Assembly: GCF_902806685.2 (NCBI RefSeq)
Contig: NC_048546.1
Location: forward strand, 8,140,534-8,204,533
Reading direction: 5' to 3'
Source of the DNA: Maniola hyperantus
Lineage: Eukaryota; Arthropoda; Insecta; Lepidoptera; Nymphalidae
DNA length: 64,000 nucleotides
In this document: positions 43,006-54,014 of the stretch, piece by piece
How positions within the stretch are numbered: position 1 is the first letter of the stretch
How the letters are laid out: each line of letters starts with the position of its first letter
The notes under the pieces: model-generated
What the model was told of the DNA's origin: nothing
The model's database searches: none
What the model saw: the letters and a program-made list of their open reading frames with translations, nothing else
Translations under genes and position numbers: made by a program

Positions 43006-45810
43006 TCAAATATGTATCCGATTTTCCAAATCCGACAGTTTGTTGCCTAACGTTGTTAAATCGTTTTGTATTTTGAGCAGAATATTCACGAAGTTGTCCC
43101 GACTCTTTCTTCCATGAAGTTTGAAAAATATCGTCGATGAAGACATTTTGCACGAGAGTTCAGATTTTTTGTATTCTGTTGGGAGCTTCTGATTGCTATC
43201 ATGTTCATCCATCACGCGTAACTTGTTAAGGGCTTTGGTGTTGTATTGAATGGTCGTGCGCGCTGTTTTGAAAATTATATTTAATAGAATAGGATAGAAA
43301 ATAATTACCACACAGTTTTCGATATATTGCAAATAAAACATCTGACTGACGCCAGAGGGCAACGAACGTTACGTTAGTAGGTCACTGGAGCTAATGCCGC
43401 GTTGTAAGCGGGGCATTGACCCGAGTTTTGCACGCTATACATTGCGGGTTTGAAAAATACTAAATCACTAAAACTATAAAATGAGGCAAATGGTTACTGG
43501 TATAGGATTGTGTTTAGGTAGTATAACAATAACGCTAAGTTTTTGCTAGCGTTCTGGTTACACCTGTACCTATATTAGAAAATCTCTTACAAATTTCGGT
43601 CCCAAAAGATTTTTCGTTCAGTTCTTGATTAGCTGTCACTTCGAAAATGCTATTGTTTGATCTGAGGATATCTTGGGATACATCGTTCAAGGTTTTGTTG
43701 TCTCCCATTGTAAGCATGTTGTTATGTGTTGGCGTTGGATCTATAAACGAAGCACTTCTGTACACAAAACTTCAACACAGATTCGCACGAATCAGTAAGG
43801 CCTATGTTTGATTAGGTATGGCACATACCTAGTTCGAAAAACCGATAGACGTTGGGGTCCATGTGTTAGCATGTAAACCTCGCATCGGAAAGCGCAGAGT
43901 TGAAACACCTCCACTAATAGGCTACTTGACAATTTTTTTAAGTTGGTCTTAAATGGTTAATATTTGTCCTATTATATCAAAAAAATTAACACTATATTTT
44001 TTTGCGCCCTAAAAACCGTAAAACTTTAATTTAAAAAAATATTTTTCTTAGACAGGTGAAAACACTGTCGGCCATGTTTGGCCGATAGATTATCTGTGCT
44101 CTGACGTCATGCATTTGTAAACAACAGTAACCCTAGGGTTATACTGTCATGCATTTGTAAACAACAGTAACCCTAGGGTTATACTGTTGTTTACAAATGC
44201 ATGACGTCAGAGCACAGATAATCTATCGGCCAAACATGGCCGACAGTGTTTTCACCTGTCTAAGAAAAATATTTTTTTAAATTAAAGTTTTACGGTTTTT
44301 AGGGCGCAAAAAAATATAGTGTTAATTTTTTTGATATAATAGGACAAATATTAACCATTTAAGACCAACTTAAAAAAATTGTCAAGTAGCCTATTGAACA
44401 GACGATATCAAACGAGTCGTAAGGAGTCGCTGGATTCACGACGCAAGACCGTAGCCTGTGGAAGTCCCTACAACAGACCTAGTTTGCGTGGATACGGGTC
44501 CGTCAAAATACGAATCAAATGAGTGCATATGTACGCTTTGTATGACGGCCACTTCGAATCGTATTTTTACGAAAACGAATACGAATGAGTGCACGAACGC
44601 CCTTAGGGTTTTAGAGTAAACTTTTATTGTCAGATACTAGTGATGACAACCGCGACCGACGGAACGAAAAGACCAAAGTCGGGCACCCATCCAGTTCTCC
44701 ACTTGGGTCAACGTTGCTTGACAATCGCAATCGATTGGTATGCGCTGTCAAAACTATGCTATTCGTCCTTACTAGGTACCGATATATGTAGGTACAGACC
44801 AAAAGGACTAAGTTGACTTACAACTCTTCTTCCCTGGTAACCAAACCTCCATAACGTAAGGATGTTGCGGATCGTTGCCTTTACGGAGCTCAGTTAGTGG
44901 TATTTCAAGGTCTTTCTCAGTTTTCAGTATGATGATCTCTTCACAGTAGTCGGGAAGGTCGAGGAGATGCCACACTTTTTGCCGAAGTTGGGATATTGAC
45001 GCTGATGGCTTCACGGCTATGTAATGAAGTTTGTCGTCAATTACTAGAGTGAAATAAGAATAATTTATGTTAGAACGCCTTGCAATTCGTAGGGGGGTAT
45101 CATATCAATTAAGTATCTAGAGTTTGGCTAAAGAAAGATGCGACTGGAAAAGCGCGGCAAATTTAAAAAATATCAGTATGGCAGCTCTGAAATAAGTATG
45201 ACTGACCTGGGTCTGCCATACTGATATTTTTTAAATTTGCCGCGCTTTTCCAGTCATCTTTCGTTACACAGACTCCAGCAGTGGGCAACTTTTATGGCTA
45301 TATAGGTACCTACGTATTTTAAAGTAGATTAAATTCATTCGAAGACGAAATACCTAAAGCTTATTTCGTTAGTTTTAGGTACCTACTGTATATTGTGCTT
45401 TTATTTATTTTTTATCTACGAACATTCCGCGCTACTTTTCTTCTTTGTACGTGTACTATCCTTTTCACACTAATATTATAAATGCGAAAGTGTGTCTGTC
45501 TGTTACCCTTTCACGGCCTATCGGATTGACAGATTTTGATAAAATTTAATGCAGAGATAGCTTGCATTCTGGAATCGGGATAGGATCGGAATTTCTTATC
45601 TCGGAAAATCAAAGAGCTCCTTCCCTAAATCCACGTGGACGAAGTCGCGGCCATCATCTAGTAAATAATAAATCCAATAAATTCCAAAAACCCTCTAAAT
45701 TCCAAATATTTTCACTTACCGCCCAGATCATAGCGCTTTATGATCAGAAATGTGATGACGTCCTTCTTGAACAATTTGGATGATGATTTGAGAAGCTTTA
45801 TTAGAGACAT
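43006..45810 (-). CDS. Unrecognised 248-aa protein, 4 exons, possible ubiquitin-like region
   Basis: Exons on the minus strand: 45720-45810, 44822-45043, 43564-43740 and 43006-43262. All three introns are GT-AG in phase 1 and join cleanly to 248 codons. The start MSLIKLLKSSSKLFKKDV is the first ATG of the open frame. Residues about 20-105 (IKRYDLGVIDDKLHYIAVKP, ISQLRQKVWHLLDLPDYCEE) alternate predicted strands and a helix, compatible with a ubiquitin-like fold; this is a structural guess. The remainder is polar and low in cysteine, ending LTTLGNKLSDLENRIHI, a possible short coiled coil. I do not recognise the family. Splice-phase agreement across four exons is the main evidence that it is real. 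Intron 2 holds element C in a LINE fragment; intron 1 holds a perfect hairpin and a Helitron-type repeat. It is divergent from no gene and lies 2.5 kb downstream of COQ3. Confidence 0.7.
43919..44392. mobile_element. AT-duplicating DNA element C, a foldback derivative
   Basis: Both ends are the same terminus in inverted orientation (AGGCTACTTGACAATTTTTT and its complement), flanked by AT. Arms of about 200 bp run to the centre, where a 40-bp unit is directly repeated at 44106-44145 and 44146-44185, each with CCCTAGGG. It lies inside an RTE-type LINE fragment (about 43840-43916 and 44395-44470). Confidence 0.83.
44395..44470 (+). repeat. RTE-type LINE C-terminal fragment
   Basis: Reads TDDIKRVVRSRWIHDARP on the plus strand, the tail of RTE-like ORFs. 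Its left part lies at 43840-43916 on the other side of element C. Confidence 0.6.
45142..45255. repeat. Perfect 43-bp-arm hairpin
   Basis: Arms 45142-45184 and 45213-45255 are exact inverted copies (GACTGGAAAAGCGCGGCAAA at the outer end), with a 28-base loop. In intron 1 of the 248-aa gene. It may be a very young MITE or a source of double-stranded RNA. Confidence 0.85.
45470..45665 (-). mobile_element. Helitron-type (LEP1-like) repeat
   Basis: From CACTAATATTATAAATGCG to GGACGAAGTCGCGGCCATCA then TCTAG. It ends about 55 bp inside the exon 1 donor of the 248-aa gene. Confidence 0.78.
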
Positions 45811-46261
45811 CGCTTCTCTTTACATATCCGATTTATTTGAGATAAAAATGCATTTCTGGATTAATCAATCCAGTCAATTACGTGCAGATTTGTATAGTTA
45901 TGATTATGATCACTTAATAAAATTCATAACGAGATTTCAGACATTTGACAGATTTTTATGACATCCAAAGAGGACATTATCCTGTTTACATAAGAGTTTA
46001 CACGTAATCTCTGCTCTGCACTGGTACAAAATAGTACCTACCTACAGTACTGCACGAGACGGAAGTAAGCGTTTTCTGGTCGAATGTGAGTTAGTTATTT
46101 TGGTCACCTTTTATGACGTAGATATATATACCTACCTCTACCAGTGTAAATAGAAATTACACCAATTTCACAAACAAGTTATCTACAGTTTTGCATAAAT
46201 ATCTAGGTATCTCCTAAACATGCTGTCGCATAGGTATCTACTCATCATCATCGCGTGCCCC

Positions 46262-46363
46262 TTTGGTTTCTACACGACATCGTACCGGAACGCTAAATTT
46301 GCCTGGCGGCACGGCTTTGCCGGTAGGGTGGTAACTAGGCACGGCCGAAGCCTCCCACCAGAG
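46262..46363 (-). repeat. LINE-type 3'-region fragment
   Basis: Inverted copy of the sequence at 781-870 (CATCGTACCGGAACGCTAAA, GGTAGGGTGGTAACTAGGC). Element D starts directly next to it. Confidence 0.55.
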
Positions 46364-46364
46364 C

Positions 46365-47249
46365 CAGCCATGATGTGACGTCATTAAATATGTAAACAAA
46401 GAAATGTCATCCCTATGTCACGCGGGGACTAACGTAGTATCCATATATATAAAATTTCAAGTCCTGACTAACTTATTATATATCAACGCACAGCCTAAAC
46501 ATCTAAACAGCTGGTCCTAGATACATGAAATTTGGTGGGTGTGTTCTTTGTAGGTAAAGAGAAGGTGTCCACTAGGAAAGGATTTTTTGAAATTCCACCC
46601 CTGAGTGGGTTAAATGGGGGTTTGAAATTTATGAAGTCCACGCGGGCGAAGTCACGAGCATAAGCTAGTTTTTATATATTTCTAAAAACTCATAGAAAAC
46701 GTAAAAAAATATCGTTTTCTCTTTATAAATTGAATAAGTTATTAAGTAAGACTTACAACAAAGTGATCTTTGCAAAAATAAATTTGGTTTGCAGTCGTTA
46801 GTGATATAGGATCCCTTTAAGCAAGTCTTCGCGTGTTACGTATATTTATTTCACTGGGCACTCTAATCCACAACTTTCCTGTGGTCTTTATCGATGCGTT
46901 TTTACATTCTCGGATGATACAATAACGATAATTACTATATTTTTCATGTAAACTAGTATAGAAGTCATGTTTATTCAACTTTGGGAGGTTATGCTGTTGT
47001 TTACAAATGCATGACGTCAGAGCACAGATAATCTATCGGCCAAACATGGCCGACAGTGTTTTCACCTGTCTAAGAAAAATATATTGGCTAATCTGTGTAA
47101 AGCCAGAACAAAAAAAAAAAGAAAAATATATTTTTAAATTAAAGTTTTACGGTTTTTAGGGCGCAAAAAAATATAGTGTTAATTTTTTTGATCTAATAGG
47201 ACAAATATTAACCATTTAAGACCTACTTAAAAAATGTGTCAACTAGCCT
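46365..47249. mobile_element. AT-duplicating DNA element D, truncated at the left
   Basis: Matches element B from CAGCCATGATGTGACGTCAT to the terminus GTCAACTAGCCT. The outer left part is missing. A roughly 48-bp insertion near 47083 (TTGGCTAATCTGTGTAAAGC) duplicates its neighbouring AAGAAAAATATA. Confidence 0.8.
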
Positions 47250-48092
47250 ATTCTCATTTCCAAGATTAGGTTTGGAAGGAAGATTTGAAGGCAAAAGGGC
47301 TGAAGGTCGCCAAAGACAAATGGTTGGACTATATAAGGGGGTGGACAGGGTTAATGGGGGTTTGAAATTTATGAAGTCCACGCGGGCGAAGTCACGAGCA
47401 TAAGCTAGTTTTTATATATTTCTAAAAACTCATAGAAAACGTAAAAAAATATCGTTTCCTCTTTATAAATTGAATAAGTTATTAAGTAAGACTTACAACA
47501 AAGTGATCTTTGCAAAAATAAATTTGGTTTGCAGTCGTTAGTGATATAGGATCCCTTTAAGCAAGTCTTCGCGTGTTACGTATATTTATTTCACTGGGCA
47601 CTCTAATCCACAACTTTCCTGTGGTCTTTATCGATGCGTTTTTACATTCTCGGATGATACAATAACGATAATTACTATATTTTTCATGTAAACTAGTATA
47701 GAAGTCATGTTTATTCAACTTTGGGAGGTTATGCTGTTGTTTACAAATGCATGACGTCAGAGCACAGATAATCTATCGGCCAAACATGGCCGACAGTGTT
47801 TTCACCTGTCTAAGAAAAATATATTGGCTAATCTGTGTAAAGCCAGAACAAAAAAAAAAAGAAAAATATATTTTTAAATTAAAGTTTTACGGTTTTTAGG
47901 GCGCAAAAAAATATAGTGTTAATTTTTTTGATCTAATAGGACAAATATTAACCATTTAAGACCTACTTAAAAAATGTGTCAACTAGCCTATTCTCATTTC
48001 CAAGATTAGGTTTGGAAGGAAGATTTGAAGGCAAAAGGGCTGAAGGTCGCCAAAGACAAATGGTTGGACTATATAAGGGGGTGGACAGGGTT
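46613..48092. repeat. 740-bp direct tandem duplication
   Basis: 46613-47352 and 47353-48092 are head-to-tail copies. The only difference I noticed is TTTT versus TTTC near 46716 and 47456. The unit contains most of element D plus about 100 bp of an RTE-like LINE tail (GKRAEGRQRQMVGLYKGVDR). Confidence 0.9.
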
Positions 48093-48197
48093 GAGTTACC
48101 CAAAGTTAAAAGAGACGGTGCCTACTCAGGAGTGATTTAAAAAAGTAAAAGGTATAGATCATACATTTTATTAAAAGTAATGTTTCTCCTAATATAG

Positions 48198-48281
48198 TAC
48201 GCGACAGGTCGAGATGGCAATCGGGGCGTCCCCCCGCCTCATACTCCGATTTCCATCTCAACCTGTCGCGTACTATACCTA
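48198..48281. mobile_element. GC-rich terminal-repeat family, compact copy
   Basis: TAGTACGCGACAGGTCGAGA and TGGCAATCGGGG are mirrored by ATTTCCATCTCAACCTGTCG and CGTACTATA. About 84 bp with both ends, immediately downstream of COQ3. Confidence 0.7.
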
Positions 48282-48356
48282 AGTATTTTTAATACCATCA
48301 AACAAAAGCCTGATACTACATTGAGCTCTTACAACATATATAAATAAAAATATCGC

Positions 48357-51300
48357 CTATTCATTTGTTAGTTTCTCTGCCTGCAAAGCGAAGACAAAGG
48401 CCGTAGAACTGGTCCATTCCCACTTGTTTACAAACGGGTAGTACATCAGGCCATGGATCGCTTGGACGTGGCAGTTATCTGTAACAGTGACTTTGTTATT
48501 TATTATATCTACGGATAATCAACTAGAGGCTTCGAGCTGTAAATTTTTGTGCCGATTCCGAGCGTAGCGGGAGTATCGATAATGGGTGTTAATTAATGGT
48601 CCTCTACAACACTAGGTTGACAGATGTCTTATCACTAACATGTCGTTCAGAGTACCTACGCTCACATGACGCTCACTGCTGTTATCAGCGCTAAAATGGC
48701 GAAAATAAAGTTGCTTCGTAAAAAGGTCTGCAACCGCAAGTCCAGCGTACTGGTATTGTAGAGATCAGTGTGACACAGGGTAAAAGGGTGTATAAGTCCC
48801 GCAAATTGCTATTGCGCTGGAACCATGTCTGCTTAACATCGAAATGACGTCATTTTGACGTTAGCCGCAATAAAAATATACCATCAGCTCGAAACTTCAG
48901 CCTAGTGCTGACGTCCTAAAAAGGCGGCCACGCGAATTAGCAATTTGCGGAACTAATGCGTACAAAATGTAGAACATATTACTAAAATATTTAGGTAATA
49001 AATAATACATACTTCTCTCCAGCAAAAACGTGACCTCATTCGGCGTCGTGAGTTTTTCATATTCGTGCGTATTCGCTGGCACCGACCTCAAGATGTATTC
49101 AGCGACCCATATGCCGAATATTTGCATGAGGCGCGTTCTGTTTGGGGTCGTGATGAATATCTTCCCGCCGGGTGCGACACACTGGACGCACGACTGTATA
49201 AACAATTCCTTGTTCGCGACGTGCTCTATCACTTCTGATGCTACTACTGCATCGTAGTGATCCGAGAATTGTTTTGAGTGCTCCTGTAAGTAGGTAATAT
49301 TTATAATCCGCGCTAGGTTGAGATGGGTATGAGCCGGGGGGGACGCACCCCCGCACTTATCAAAAATTAATATTTCATTATTTGTAATTAATAAAGACCG
49401 GTACACATTTGTTTTATAGTTTTTACATCTATCGGCACTCCGAGCACTATTAACATTAGCATATTGTTGATGCGACCTCGAAGTTTTTACCCATCGGAAA
49501 ATAGTTTTTACTCCAAAAACCCCTTAAACAGCACCTCGATTGCGGGAAACCTGCATCAATCTCAATTGTTCTGATTGGCTGCATTTGTGCGATTCTTGTT
49601 GCAACAATGCATTGTAGCCATCAGTAGTGAGCGAGCCTCAACCAATCAGAGGTGATTGCGATCGTGACTTTGTAGCTGTCATTCTCCCGCAATCGCGCAG
49701 CATGTCGTTTATTCTACGCCCCTACACATTATCTGTCAATATCAAGCGCTAATATATAAACAAAGTCTTCACCTCCCTAGGTTGTTGTCTGGCAGTATGT
49801 GTTTCCCTAAACACATACTGCCAGACAACAACCCAGAAGAGGCGGAAATCATCTAGGCCAAGAAGCTGCTGCTGTTCCTGGCAGCAATCAGTATTGGACA
49901 AGAACTGTGAATGGGGGCGATCACAATAGATGGGCAACGGTCAACGTGATACAGGGTCTGGAAGAAGCCCTGCACAGCCAACAAACAACAAAGAAGAAGA
50001 CGATCTGAGATGTTTAGACTTTAGAACTCAGATACCTGTCTATATGTATAAGGAATCTAAATGCAGTCACAAGATACAAATAAAGATAATAACTTTAAAT
50101 AAAGAAAAGGTTTTTTAATGATGTTAAATCATTTACCTCCACAAAAAAAGCAGGTAATAAAATAAACCTAATCAAATATCAACAAAGGCCTGTGGGAGCG
50201 GCGTGGTAGTTAATCCCGGCGACGTCCGGGCGGGCACGTTAAGTCGTCTGTCTCGCCGACACAAAGCAGACCCGGAGGCAATTGCTAGCTTAGCAGAAAT
50301 GCAATGCTAACAAGGAAAATTGTATCGAAAATTATAGCAGTCTTGTCCATTTATTTATTAAACTACTAACTGCAGATGTCCGCGACTTCGTTCGCGTTGA
50401 CTAAGGTTTGTAAAAAGTAGCTTATGTCACTCTCCAGGTCTTTATAACCATGCAAAAAAATCACGTCAATCCGTTGCTCCGTGAATGAAGGACAAACCAA
50501 TAAACCAAGAAACAAAAACACTTTCGCATTTGTACCTAATATGGGTAGTGATTGACAAGCGTTTAAAAAAAATAGAAATAGCTAGCAAAAAAGCAGGTGG
50601 GTCACCTGATGTTAAGTGATTACCGCCGCCCATGAACCAGCAGCAACAGGGGAATTGCCGATGCGTTGCCGGCCTTTTAGGAAATTTGCGGAGGCGTGGA
50701 GTTTTTCTACATGACCAAATCGGAAATGAGATCGGTAGGAAAACCAGAGTGACCGACATAGCTCAGCGGGTTGCGAAGCTGAAGTGGCGACGGGCAGGGC
50801 ACATGTATCGTACAGTTAGAAAAACCGATGGATTTTAGGGCTCAAAGTAATGGAATGGCGAAATAGCACCGGAAGGCGCAGTGTTGGAAGAATCCACTTC
50901 GTGGACAGAGAACACCAACAAGTTGCTGTGAGCGCAAGACCGTGGGGTGTGGAAATCCATACAAGAGACCAGCAGTGGACTTCTATCGATTGACGACGAC
51001 TATGAGGATGATGATGATGAAACCAGTCTAAGCCACTGTTAATGCCCTTTAGTACTGACATATTTCAGTTCTACAACAGATATTACTTCTTGTTATTTTG
51101 TTTTGTGATTTCAGTAGTGTCTCTGCATAAAATAGACTGCCACATGCTGCTGAAGGCCGCAAAATTATTTTTTCAATTTTTAGCATACCTACTGCATTGT
51201 AGCATGTTGTTGCTTGTCGCTGCTGTCGCTATTGCAGCAACGTACTCATGGTGGTCACCATGTAAGAGCGTTTTTTTAAACTGTTGTTATGAATGATGGA

Positions 51301-54014
51301 CACATTCATAAAATACTAATGATTCTTCATATAAATTTTAATGCCATGATAGCCTAGTGGTTAAGACGTCCACCTCCTATTCGGGAAGTTGGGGTTCCGA
51401 TTCCAGGTACGCACTAACTAACTAGTCTAACTTTAAGGAAACCTTGAAGAAAAGCATTGTGAGGAAACCGGCATGCCTCTCAGGCATATTACGTTCTCAA
51501 AGATGTGTCTAGTCTGCCAAGCTCCACGTGGCCAGAGTGGTGGACTATAGCCTAAACCCTTTTCAGTGTGAGAGGAGACCCATGCTCAGTAGTGGGCCGG
51601 CGATGGGTTGATCATGATGATGATGATGATATTTTACCTCAATTGTAGTGCACTGGTAGCATGGCCTATTGTTTTCTAACTTTGGATCTCTTTTGCTATG
51701 TTCTGAGGCCAAGTCTATTAATTCATTGCTGGCATCTATTCCTGTTACATTAGCTCCAAGTCTAGCTATTGCCTGAAACATATTATTATTATATTATATT
51801 ATTTCACATATGCCAAGTAAGCCTCTGATATGTTCAAACTATACCACCAGATCAGAAAGCAGTTTCTACAGAGAAGAGCCAGGAAGAAACTTGGCACTTG
51901 CTCTTTCAAAAAGCTGTTGAACCTGGTTAAATACCAAAAGCATTCTAGAACGCAAAAGAATCAATTAACTACTAATACAAAATTATCTAACCTCTGATAG
52001 TATGCCCCCACCACAACCTACATCTAATATTTTTTTATTAGACAAGGGTGAGAGGGTTCTTTCATGAGGCTCATAATGTACTAGACCATCTCTTATAAAT
52101 GGGACCCTGGTAACAAATAAAAGAAAAACCTTAAGTATCTGTTATTGTACTATTTAAAAAAAACCATAGATTAAATCCTAAATATCCATTAAGTGCAGTG
52201 GCGTGCACAGGAGTTCAAGCCAGGGTATGCATTTAGGTATGAACTTGTTTTACGGCAGGTTATAATGAAAAAGTAAGCATTGATTTCTTCAATGAGGGTA
52301 AGCAGTGCGTTTATGCTTCTATGAGCTGCACGCCACTGATTAAGTGTATGTACTTGTACTTACTAATTTAAAAAATATATATAGAATTTGCCTATAATCT
52401 CGTGTCAAATTAGATAACATATAAACCTAATTAAAGCAAAGCCCTAACTGACACATCAACATCCACATTTTTGGACCTAAAAAGCTAAAATTTTGCAAGA
52501 GGATCCCTCTATAATGTAGACAAGGAATGTAGCCAGACTTTCTGAAATTCTCACAGGGTAGGGAATAAAAAAGATTTATATTTTCACAGAGAGAAGCCAC
52601 AGGCAATCGTCACTTATTTCGACAACCGCCCTGGTGCAGCTGTGAGTGCTAGGATTTTATAAATGGGATGGGATGTCCTGTGTCGATACGCTAGAGCAGT
52701 TTCGAAATTCTCTGGTCTGGTCTCGATGGAGGCTTCAGATTTTACAATACAACATAAAAACTGATAAGGATAATAGGTATAGATTTAACTGCCATACCTC
52801 TTCCAAGATAGATATTTTCCATTTTAGAATGCAGGTGGCAATTATTATGGAAAAGGTGCATTGATTTATTATTGCTACAATCTCAAATGTTGTGATTGGC
52901 TGAATTTGTGGTATTTTACTACTGTAATGCAATTAGCCAATAGCATTGCAATCACGTCTGGTTGGCTGACACTCTTCAGCCAACCAGAGGTGATTGCGAT
53001 CATCACACTGTAGTTGTCATTCTGCAGCAGTAGGCTTCCACTCTCCAGTTACCACCAGGTGATTTTGCAGAGAAGGGCTACCTTATCATCAATAAAAAAG
53101 AATACATAAACAAAGGTTACCTAAGTAAATTGTAACTATGCAGTGGCATCATTTTGCCATTGGGGTCCCACCATTCCTTCGCGAGTTTGCTATGTTTGTC
53201 TACATGACTTTGGTCTACTGTAGTTTCGTTTGTAACAGTTTTATTAAAGTTTAATGTTGCCATTCTCCTACAAGGAAGTTTGTGCATACAGGATTGTCTG
53301 AAAACACAATAATAATAAAGTTAATACCAAAACAGCTGTTGGTAAGAGAAGTAATTAACATTATTTTCTATACCTATATCCATACATGTTCTTTGTCATA
53401 AACATTTTCAAATAACTAAGTGAATGATTCTTCATTCTTCCTTCTTCCTTCTTCACCACCGACCAGAGAAAAAGCTTCTTCACTTCACAGTATTTTTAGA
53501 TATAAAATATAATAGGTTGACTTAGGTTTAAGGACTTGAATACATCTGAAATTATTAGGAGACATGGCTAGACAAAAAATTAACATAGAAAGGTTACACT
53601 TACCTAAATATAAAAAAATGTAATAGGTAGATTTTATTTTACCAATAGTATACTAATAGTAATCAATACTAACGGCTTTAATAAAACATTTACAGCAAAA
53701 AAAGCAAGTAAAACAGCGTAGTAAAAATGCAGAAAATCACCAATCAATAGTAAATATTATTTTTAAAACTATTAAACTACTTACGCGGCTATGTACTTAC
53801 AAAGATATGAAGTGAATTTATGTATGTAAACTGCATTTATAACGTAAACAATTAACTGTATTTTTTATTTTTTCTCAATTAGCAGCTGTATGTTTATTGT
53901 TTTTTACTCAGTTTCTGTAGGTACTTATATTCTTCGCAATTAAAAATAATTAACAAAGAGTTAATAACACAAAAACCTTGATAAAAACACATTAAAAACC
54001 ATATTTAAAAACAT
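48357..54014 (-). CDS. Coq3: COQ3, ubiquinone biosynthesis O-methyltransferase, 6 exons
   Basis: SAM-dependent methyltransferase of the mitochondrial coenzyme Q complex, performing the O-methylations of the ring. Exons on the minus strand: 53977-54014 (tentative), 53121-53297, 51992-52106, 51638-51772, 49013-49283 and 48357-48478. Junction phases agree (2, 2, 0, 0, 1) and give 285 codons. Seen: HSKLAKEWWDPNGKMMPLHS (family signature), ILDVGCGGGILSE (SAM motif I), GIDASNELIDLA, VASEVIEHV, VAPGGKIFITTPNRT and the C-terminal HGLMYYPFVNKWEWTSS. The first exon supplies a hydrophobic MFLNMVFNVFLS; with the following RQSCMHKLPCRR it could be a mitochondrial leader. An in-frame ATG in exon 2 is the alternative start. 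Introns hold a SINE, MITEs and LINE fragments. Confidence 0.93.
48794..48954. mobile_element. MITE with AAGTCCCGCAAATTGCTA ends, in COQ3 intron 5
   Basis: Inverted ends AAGTCCCGCAAATTGCTATT and TTAGCAATTTGCGGAACT. Contains AATGACGTCATTTTGACGTT. It ends about 58 bp from the exon 5 donor. Confidence 0.75.
49555..49705. repeat. Dispersed repeat, copy 1 (with 52870-53030)
   Basis: Shares CTGATTGGCTG, AACCAATCAGAGGTGATTGC and GTAGCTGTCATTCT with the copy at 52870-53030. Both lie in COQ3 introns. CCAAT boxes occur on both strands. Type unknown. Confidence 0.55.
49780..49833. repeat. Perfect 25-bp-arm hairpin with 4-base loop
   Basis: Arms 49780-49804 and 49809-49833 are exact inverted copies (GGTTGTTGTCTGGCAGTATG outer part), loop CCCT. 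In COQ3 intron 4. Confidence 0.88.
50372..50540 (+). mobile_element. Helitron-type (LEP1-like) repeat, diverged
   Basis: Begins CTGCAGATGTCCGCGACTTC and ends CACTTTCGCATTTGTA. In COQ3 intron 4. Confidence 0.6.
50583..50700 (-). repeat. SINE/LINE-tail repeat, inverted copy of 3540-3665
   Basis: GGTCACCTGATGTTAAGTGA and TGCCGATGCGTTGCCGGCCT. Confidence 0.6.
50738..51025 (+). repeat. RTE-type LINE 3' fragment
   Basis: Translates as RVTDIAQRVAKLKWRRAGHM, then with shifts to an RTE-like C terminus, ending in (GAT)n. In COQ3 intron 4. Confidence 0.7.
51342..51630 (+). repeat. tRNA-derived SINE, copy 2, abutting a COQ3 splice donor
   Basis: Head ATGATAGCCTAGTGGTTAAG and GTTGGGGTTCCGATTCC carry tRNA-like A and B boxes. 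The tail is GTGGGCCGGCGATGGGTTGA then TCATGATGATGATGATGAT. COQ3 exon 4 ends at 51638, so on the gene strand the SINE starts about 7 bases after the exon. Confidence 0.85.
51825..51940 (-). repeat. LINE 3'-tail fragment
   Basis: Contains CTACAGAGAAGAGCCAGGAA and GAAACTTGGCACTTGCTCTT, an inverted, diverged relative of 22794-22905, in COQ3 intron 3. Confidence 0.45.
52196..52338. mobile_element. hAT-type MITE with 8-bp duplication, in COQ3 intron 2
   Basis: Ends CAGTGGCGTGCA and TGCACGCCACTG are inverted; ATTAAGTG flanks both (52188-52195 and 52339-52346). 143 bp, noncoding. Confidence 0.88.
52870..53030. repeat. Dispersed repeat, copy 2 (with 49555-49705)
   Basis: GTGATTGGCTGAATTTGTG and CAACCAGAGGTGATTGCGAT, then TAGTTGTCATTCTGC. 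Ends about 90 bp before COQ3 exon 2. Confidence 0.55.

Noticed and set aside
45740..45961. 73-aa plus-strand frame
   Set aside because: Antisense to exon 1 and upstream flank of the 248-aa gene; no independent support.
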